From VXNF01 sp964618115 (GTDB lineage Bacteria; Actinomycetota; Acidimicrobiia; Acidimicrobiales; CATQHL01), in the NCBI GenBank assembly GCA_964618115.1, contig CAZTZI010000097.1:23912-87911 (forward strand): a DNA stretch of 64,000 nt, in the 5' to 3' direction. A program made the position numbers and the translations under genes. Below, piece by piece: positions 58,832 to 64,000 of this stretch. Below the pieces are notes generated by a model. That model did not search any database, had not been told where the DNA came from, and worked only from the letters and a program-made list of their open reading frames with translations. Position 1 is the first letter of the stretch. Each line of letters begins with the position of its first letter.

Positions 58832-61723
58832 TCAGACACGGAGCCGCTCGCCGGTGGGATCGAAATGGGCGTGATGGGGCATCACCACCGCGCGGTGGCG
58901 CCGGCCGTCGACCTCGACGATGGTGAGGCCGGCGTCGGGCGACGCATGCTCCGCTTCAACCTGCGCCAGACAGATCGACCGCTCCAGCGTGGGCGAGAAC
59001 CGCGAGGACGTGATGCGCCCGATGATCCTCTCAGCACCTGTGGCGTCCGGCGCCACGATCTGGCAGGCCTCTGACGGCACATAGTCCGGTTCGGTCGGCT
59101 GCACCGCCACCAAGCGCGGCAGGCTCTGCGGTCCCGGCGCACCGGGCTCGCCCTCGAGCGCCCATTCGAGTTCGGGTCGGCCCGTGAAGTCCTCCTTGTC
59201 GAGCTTGATCAGCCACTCCAGGCCGGCGGTCGGGGCCTTGGTGAGGGCGTCGGTGTCCTGGCCGACGATGAAGTGCCCCTTCTCGAGGCGCATGATGCGC
59301 TGGGCCTCGAGACCGAACGGCGCAACGCCCAGGTCGGACCCGGCGTCCAGCAGTGCCTGCCATACGTGCGGCCCGTAGCCGGCCGGCACGTGCAACTCGT
59401 AGGACAGCTCGCCGGTGAAGCCGATCCGCCACATGATGCAGCCCGCCACGCCTGCCACCGTGCCCTGTCGCACCTGCATGTACTTGAACGCCTCCGGGCC
59501 GAGATCCACGTCGTCGACGAGCCGCCCCAGCAGCGTGCGCGACTTGGGTCCCGCCACGTTGATGCTGGTGTAGACGTCGGTCACCGGCGTCACTCTCACT
59601 CGCCAGTCGGGGTTCTCGGTCTGCAGCCAGTTCTGGATCCAGACCTCCATGGCGCCGGCGCCCGAGCTGGTGGTGCTCATCAGGTAGTGCTCCTCGCCCA
59701 GGCGCCCGGTGACGCCGTCGTCGAGGATCACGCCGTCCTCGGCGCACATCACGCCGTAGCGCACCGCGCCGATGGCCAGGCGCCGCCACTTGTTGACATA
59801 GAGCAGGCTCAGCAGGTCGGTGGCATCCGGGCCCTGGATGTCCAGCTTGCCGAGCGGGCTCACGTCGATGATGCCGGCGTTGGTGCGGACGTTGCGGACC
59901 TCGGCCGCGGGATCGCCGTAGTGCTCGGGGCGGATCCACTGGCCCGCACCGATGGGTGTCATCCCGGCGGCGACGTGAAGGTCGTGCAGCGAGGAGATGC
60001 GCACAGGCTCGAACATGCGCCCCGCCAGCGCCCCCAGCGTCACGGGGGCGTACGGCGGGCGCCAGGTCGTGGTTCCGACCTCGGCGATGGTCGAGCCGGT
60101 GGCCTCAGCCAGGGCAGCCACCGTGTTGACCGTCTCGAGCTTGCCCTGCGCCGAACCCATCGTGGCCGTCGTCCAGCGCTTGACGAGCTCGACCGAGTCG
60201 AAGCCCTCGGCCGCGGCGTGGCGCAGGTCCCTCGAGCTCACGTCCTCGGAGAGGTCCACGATGCCGTCGGTGCTCGAGCGATACAACTCGGGGTGCGGAT
60301 CACGCCCCAGCGGGGTCCGTTCGTCGGGCGGGAACGGCGGCTCGGGACCGTTCACGGGCGCCGCCCAGGCCGTCGCAACCTGCAACCGATGTGCCAGGGT
60401 CGCCGCCCGCGCCGCAGCCAGTCGGCCGGTGGCCTCGCCGTGGCCCACGAGCTCCTCCAGCGAGCCGTCGCCGCTGATGCCCCCGGTGCTGAGCACCGTG
60501 CCGCCCTCGGCGACGCCGGGCGCAGCCGGGAAGAATCGGGCCGCCGCCGGGTCGTAGCGGGGCCGCGCGCCGGCCATGTTCAGCAACGAGGTGGGTGCGG
60601 TCCAGCCGGCCGCGGTCACCAGCAGGTCGGCCTCGAGCCGGGCGCCGTCCGACAGCACGACCCGCTCCAAGCCGCCGCGCCGCCCCTGCGCGGCCACCAC
60701 GGTGCACCCCGCACGGGCGTCCATGTGCTCCACGGCCGCGCCCGCCGCCTCCAGGTCGGCCGCGGCGGCGTCGCCGGCGGCATTGGCGCTCCAGACCACG
60801 GCCCGGCTGCCGGGCCGCACCGCCCAGAGATTCAGCAGGCGGCGCGCCCCGCCGGAGAGCATCACGCCGGGGCGGTCGTTGCCCGCGAACACGTAGGGGC
60901 GCTCGATCAGGCCGGCCGCCACCACCAGGACTTTGGCCCTCGCCTTGATGAGCCGCTCGGGGCCGTCGCCGCCACCTCTCTCGACAATGCTCAGCCAGTT
61001 GTCCTCCCAGCGGCCTGCCACGGTCGCGTCGGTGAGGATCTCCACCCCGGCCGCGCGGGCTTCGGCGACCAACTCGGCGGCCAGGGCGCGCTCGCTCTCC
61101 GCTCCCCACCGCAGGTGGCCTCCCGCCATGTGCTCGTGCTCGACGAGGAGCACCCGGGCCCCCGCCGACGCCGCCGCAGCAGCCGCCGCCAGCCCCGCCG
61201 GGCCGCCACCCGCCACCACCACATCGGGGTGGGCGTAACGCTTGTCGTGGCGCCGGGGCGCGCCGACGGGGTCGATCACTCCGCCGGGGGCGAAGCGGGC
61301 GAGCACCTTCTCGTAGGCGGGCCACAGCCACCGGGGCCGCATGAACGTCTTGTAGTAGAAGCCGGCGCTGAGAGCGCGCCCGCCGAGGTTGGTGAGAGCC
61401 TTGGCGTCCCAGCGCAGGGACGGCCAGGCGTTCTGGGCCGACACGGCCATGCCGGCCTCCAGGAGGCGGTGGCCGCCGCGCACGTTCGGCTCGTCGCCGA
61501 CCTGAACCAGCGTGTTCGGGTCCCAGAAGTCGGCGGTCAGGATTCCCCGGGACCGGTGGTACTTCATGCTGCGCGAGAACACCGAGCAGCCGCCGGCGGC
61601 CAGGGCCGACACGATGGTGTCACCGGCGAAACCGCTGACCTGCCGCCCATTCCAGCTGAAGGTGAGCGGGCGCGTGCGGTCGATCACCTCGCCCGGGCGC
61701 TCCGGGAGCCGTTGAGGGCTCAC
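58832..61723 (-). CDS. soxA: Sarcosine oxidase alpha subunit
   Basis: 963 aa. N-terminal domain with LTFSWNGRQVSGFAGDTI; a Rossmann NAD-binding domain with DVVVAGGGPAGLAAAAA near residues 170-186; then a C-terminal GcvT-like aminomethyltransferase domain (about 580-950) that binds tetrahydrofolate and the methyl product. Works with SoxB, which holds FAD and covalent FMN, to oxidise sarcosine to glycine, formaldehyde or methylene-THF and hydrogen peroxide. GTG 61723 gives the family-like start SPQRLPERPGEVIDR; GTG 61732 and ATG 61789 are in-frame alternatives. Confidence 0.9.
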   Translation of the reverse strand: MSPQRLPERPGEVIDRTRPLTFSWNGRQVSGFAGDTIVSALAAGGCSVFSRSMKYHRSRGILTADFWDPNTLVQVGDEPNVRGGHRLLEAGMAVSAQNAWPSLRWDAKALTNLGGRALSAGFYYKTFMRPRWLWPAYEKVLARFAPGGVIDPVGAPRRHDKRYAHPDVVVAGGGPAGLAAAAAAASAGARVLLVEHEHMAGGHLRWGAESERALAAELVAEARAAGVEILTDATVAGRWEDNWLSIVERGGGDGPERLIKARAKVLVVAAGLIERPYVFAGNDRPGVMLSGGARRLLNLWAVRPGSRAVVWSANAAGDAAAADLEAAGAAVEHMDARAGCTVVAAQGRRGGLERVVLSDGARLEADLLVTAAGWTAPTSLLNMAGARPRYDPAAARFFPAAPGVAEGGTVLSTGGISGDGSLEELVGHGEATGRLAAARAATLAHRLQVATAWAAPVNGPEPPFPPDERTPLGRDPHPELYRSSTDGIVDLSEDVSSRDLRHAAAEGFDSVELVKRWTTATMGSAQGKLETVNTVAALAEATGSTIAEVGTTTWRPPYAPVTLGALAGRMFEPVRISSLHDLHVAAGMTPIGAGQWIRPEHYGDPAAEVRNVRTNAGIIDVSPLGKLDIQGPDATDLLSLLYVNKWRRLAIGAVRYGVMCAEDGVILDDGVTGRLGEEHYLMSTTSSGAGAMEVWIQNWLQTENPDWRVRVTPVTDVYTSINVAGPKSRTLLGRLVDDVDLGPEAFKYMQVRQGTVAGVAGCIMWRIGFTGELSYELHVPAGYGPHVWQALLDAGSDLGVAPFGLEAQRIMRLEKGHFIVGQDTDALTKAPTAGLEWLIKLDKEDFTGRPELEWALEGEPGAPGPQSLPRLVAVQPTEPDYVPSEACQIVAPDATGAERIIGRITSSRFSPTLERSICLAQVEAEHASPDAGLTIVEVDGRRHRAVVMPHHAHFDPTGERLRV

Positions 61724-61797
61724 CAAGAGCACCCGATCGTCGTTCCGGCGAAGAGCCTGCACCGGACCCGATCCGGGGTCGGAACCCAATGGACGCG

Positions 61798-61824
61798 TGG
61801 ATCCCCGCCTCCGCGGAAATGACG
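61798..61824. repeat. Short palindromic repeat unit, copy 2
   Basis: 22 of 27 positions match copy 1, in the same orientation; its palindrome is partly decayed (GAAAT instead of GGGAT). It lies between soxD and soxA. Confidence 0.55.
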
Positions 61825-61844
61825 GGAGTGGGCAAGCACGGCAG

Positions 61845-62120
61845 TCATGGCCGGTCCGGGAACTCGTCGGCGCCGGCCAGTGGTGGGTGGCGGAAGCGGT
61901 TCTGGCCGCGGTGGCGCTCGGTCACGAAGAAGCGCCCGCACCCGAGCCCGCAGTACCAGGTCTCGCGGGTCCAGCCGGCGGGGTTGTGCTCCTCGTAGAG
62001 ATAGGCGCGCCACTCCTGCGGCGTGGCGGTGGCAGGGTCGGGCCGCGGTTCGCTCTCGCCCACCAGCGTGAGGTCGGCGGAATTGCGCGGGCCGCAGTGC
62101 GGGCAGGGCACCAGCAGCAT
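61845..62120 (-). CDS. soxD: Sarcosine oxidase delta subunit
   Basis: 91 aa. Zinc-binding subunit: CPHCGPRN at residues 6-13 with more Cys in WYCGLGCGRFF; EWRAYLYEEHNPAGWTRE is the family core. The start ATG overlaps the soxB stop by one base (TGATG). Confidence 0.88.
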   Translation of the reverse strand: MLLVPCPHCGPRNSADLTLVGESEPRPDPATATPQEWRAYLYEEHNPAGWTRETWYCGLGCGRFFVTERHRGQNRFRHPPLAGADEFPDRP

Positions 62121-63445
62121 CAGTGCCCCACTGCCGCGGCGCCCTTCTCGCCGACCAGCCGGCCCTCGGCGAACCGGCTCAGCGCGAAGGGGGCGATCAA
62201 CTCGGGGGTCTCGCCGCGGGCGATGCAGGCGGCGAGTTGCTCGCCGGCCACCGGGGCGGCCTTGAACCCGTAGGTTCCCCAGCCCACGTCGCAGTGGAAC
62301 CCCGCCACGGGCGTCGGCCCGATGATCGGCGAGTAGTCGGGGGTCATGTCGCAGAGCCCCGACCATTGCCGCAGCAGCCGCATCCGCCCCAGGCCGGGCA
62401 TGAGCTGCAGCACGTGGCCGGCAAGTTCCTCGGCGAAGGCCAGCGAGCCGCCGGTGTCGTAGGTGGCGAGAGGGTCCACGGCGGCGCCGAAGACGAGTTC
62501 GCCGCGGTCGGTCTGGCTGACGTAGACGTGCAGCGAGCCCGACACCACCACCGCCGGCAGGAACATCTTGACCGGCTCGGTGACCGCGGCCTGCAGCGGG
62601 TGGGTGGAAATCGGCAGCCGCAGGCCGGCCATGGCCGCGATCAGCGACGCCCAGCCCGCCGTGCAGTTCACGACCACCGGAGCCGAGACGTCGCCCCGGT
62701 TGGTGCGGACGCCGGTGACTCGCCCTCCCGGACCCTTGCCGCCGGGTCCGGCCCCGCCCGAGGTGGCGATGTCGAGCACCTCGGTGTTCTGGTGCATCTC
62801 GACACCCAGGGCGGCGGCCGCCCGGGCGTATCCCCACACCACCGCGTCGTGGCGGATGATGCCGCCCGGCGGGTGGTGCAGGGCGCCCAGGATCGGATAC
62901 CGGGGCGCCTCGGACGTGTCGAGGGCCGGCACGAGGCGCTTGATCTCCGCCGGGCCGATCACCTCGGAGTCCACGCCCTGGTGCTTGTTCACCTCGGCCC
63001 GCCAGCGCATCGTCCGCAGCGCCCCGTCGCTGTGCGCCAGCGTCAGGTGGCCGCGCCGGGAGAACATCACGTTCAGATTGAGATCGACGGCCAGCCGCTC
63101 GTAGAGCTGCACCGAGCGGTCGTAGAAGGCGACACCGTCCGGCGTCAGGTAGTTGGACCGCACGATCGCCGTATTGCGTCCCGAGCCGCCGCCGCCCAGA
63201 TACCCCTTGTCCACGACCGCCACGTTGGTGATCCCCCAGTTCGCCGCCAGGTAGTAGGCGGTCGCCAAACCGTGCACTCCCCCGCCGACGACCACGACGT
63301 CGTAGCTGTCGCGGAGCTCGGTGCTCCGCCAGATCGAGGGCCAGGGAGCCTTCCCGCGGCGCAGCAGCGCCGCCGCCGAGTAGCGGGCCGGGTAGCGACC
63401 GCGACGGGGGCGCCGTGGGGGGTTCGCCCGGTCGATCTGCGTCAC
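62120..63445 (-). CDS. soxB: Sarcosine oxidase beta subunit
   Basis: 441 aa. FAD-binding motif VVVVGGGVHGLATAYYLA near residues 49-66, preceded by the SoxB leader with RYSAAALLRRG, and the GGGSGRNTAIVRSNY segment typical of SoxB. C-terminal DVGWGTYGFKAAPVAGE closes the FAD domain. GTG 63445 is 47 nt after the regulator gene. TAGAGG lies 7 nt upstream, a poor leaderless-type box, so co-transcription with the regulator is plausible. Confidence 0.92.
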   Translation of the reverse strand: MTQIDRANPPRRPRRGRYPARYSAAALLRRGKAPWPSIWRSTELRDSYDVVVVGGGVHGLATAYYLAANWGITNVAVVDKGYLGGGGSGRNTAIVRSNYLTPDGVAFYDRSVQLYERLAVDLNLNVMFSRRGHLTLAHSDGALRTMRWRAEVNKHQGVDSEVIGPAEIKRLVPALDTSEAPRYPILGALHHPPGGIIRHDAVVWGYARAAAALGVEMHQNTEVLDIATSGGAGPGGKGPGGRVTGVRTNRGDVSAPVVVNCTAGWASLIAAMAGLRLPISTHPLQAAVTEPVKMFLPAVVVSGSLHVYVSQTDRGELVFGAAVDPLATYDTGGSLAFAEELAGHVLQLMPGLGRMRLLRQWSGLCDMTPDYSPIIGPTPVAGFHCDVGWGTYGFKAAPVAGEQLAACIARGETPELIAPFALSRFAEGRLVGEKGAAAVGH

Positions 63446-63492
63446 GCCGGAGCCTCTACCGGCAGCCTGTGGCCTGTGCGCCGGTCATCGGT

Positions 63493-64000
63493 TCAGCGGG
63501 CCGCGCTCGGGTAGACCTTCAGGGACAGGAACCGCACCGGGAGCTCCACGAGGGCGGTGGGGCCGTGGGCGACCTCGCCCTGGAACTGCATGGTGTCGCC
63601 GGGTTCCAGCAGGTAGCGGTTGGAGCCGTAGCCGTACTCCATGGAGCCCTCCAGCACGTAGAGCAACTCGGTGCCCGGGTGCTGGTACAGCGGGAAGACC
63701 TCGTCCGCGGTCGAGAGCGTGATCAGCAGCGGCTCGATCTGCCGATCGGGGCCGCGCAGCGCGCCGAGGCTCCGGTAGCTGCGTCCCCTCCCGCTGCCGG
63801 AGTGGATGATCTCGGTCCCCTCACCGGCGCGCACGATGATGGCGTCGTGCTCCTCGTCCAGCCCCCGGAACAGGGCCGTGATGGGGACGTTGCCGGCCCG
63901 GGCGAGGCCGCTGAGGGTGGCGATGCTGGGCGCGGTGCGGCCGTGCTCGATCTTGGAGAGCATGCCGATGGACACCCCGGCAGCCTCGGCGAACTGGGCC
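63493..64000 (-). CDS. XRE-family regulator with cupin domain, 5' end beyond window
   Basis: At least 168 residues; the frame is open to the right edge, so the N-terminus is missing. The visible part begins inside the helix-turn-helix (EAAGVSIGMLSKIEHGRTAPS), followed by a cupin domain with YQHPGTELLYVLEG and LEPGDTMQFQGEVAHGP. Such regulators often control amine or amino acid catabolism and sense a small ligand in the cupin. Upstream of soxBDAG on the same strand, it is the likely regulator of sarcosine use. Confidence 0.85.
   Translation of the reverse strand, partial: AQFAEAAGVSIGMLSKIEHGRTAPSIATLSGLARAGNVPITALFRGLDEEHDAIIVRAGEGTEIIHSGSGRGRSYRSLGALRGPDRQIEPLLITLSTADEVFPLYQHPGTELLYVLEGSMEYGYGSNRYLLEPGDTMQFQGEVAHGPTALVELPVRFLSLKVYPSAAR

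Noticed and set aside
59273..61822. 849-codon plus-strand frame opposite soxA
   Set aside because: It mirrors the codons of soxA and has no domain; soxA is well supported.

Overview
The window is gene-dense, very GC-rich bacterial chromosome with many GTG starts and 1-4 nt start/stop overlaps. Several genes point to a high-GC Gram-positive (Actinomycetota): a CofC-type F420 biosynthesis enzyme, a mycothiol-type DinB/MDMPI protein, a DUF3159-like membrane protein, a men pathway for menaquinone, an actinobacterial-style Zur box, and at least nine TAnnnT boxes lying 6-8 nt before an RTG start (leaderless-style). Acidimicrobiia is my best guess, but that is inference. I saw no rRNA, tRNA, CRISPR array, phage or insertion sequence.

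Layout. 1-7266 (minus): a redox gene set with a Rieske oxygenase, a three-subunit molybdenum hydroxylase (FAD, 2Fe-2S and Mo subunits), a fused NuoE-NuoF diaphorase and the start of a NuoG-like 2Fe-2S protein cut by the window edge. 7847-13364 (plus): a signalling operon of STAS antagonist, REC-PP2C phosphatase, RsbW-like kinase, periplasmic binding lipoprotein and membrane histidine kinase. 13384-20452 (minus): a formate dehydrogenase catalytic subunit read through an in-frame UGA (selenocysteine) with a clear SECIS hairpin, a Nfu-N protein, RNase HII, an unrecognised protein, GpsA and a class III CoA-transferase. 20583-21970 (plus): CofC and a LmbE-type deacetylase. 22039-25577 (minus): ABC-2 exporter, DUF3159-like protein and MDMPI protein. 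25825-33221: a small membrane protein, then minus-strand TrmH, hemolysin III, DUF1015, SerA, sulfatase and threonine aldolase.

33372-43875: a membrane protein, a GT2-like protein, PncA, NAPRTase, an M23 peptidase, then menF-menD-menC-menB. 43929-51394: two tandem paralogous binding lipoproteins diverge from LivF and a single-chain LivH-LivM-LivG fusion; together they make one branched-chain-amino-acid-type importer. 51497-58188: a zinc island with a His/Cys-rich 68-aa protein, a His-rich CDF exporter, Zur, and ZnuC, ZnuA, ZnuB, plus candidate Zur boxes; a MalY-type aminotransferase sits inside it. 58224-64000 (minus): heterotetrameric sarcosine oxidase (soxB, soxD, soxA, soxG) behind an XRE-cupin regulator cut by the right edge.

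Most notable points: the selenocysteine formate dehydrogenase, whose N-terminal 4Fe-4S segment is missing; the signalling operon that couples a binding protein to a partner switch; the zinc island with its small repeat-built metal-binding protein; and the triple-fusion Liv transporter. Starts were assigned from ribosome-binding sites, overlaps and leaderless-type -10 boxes. All function calls are from motif recognition without database searches.
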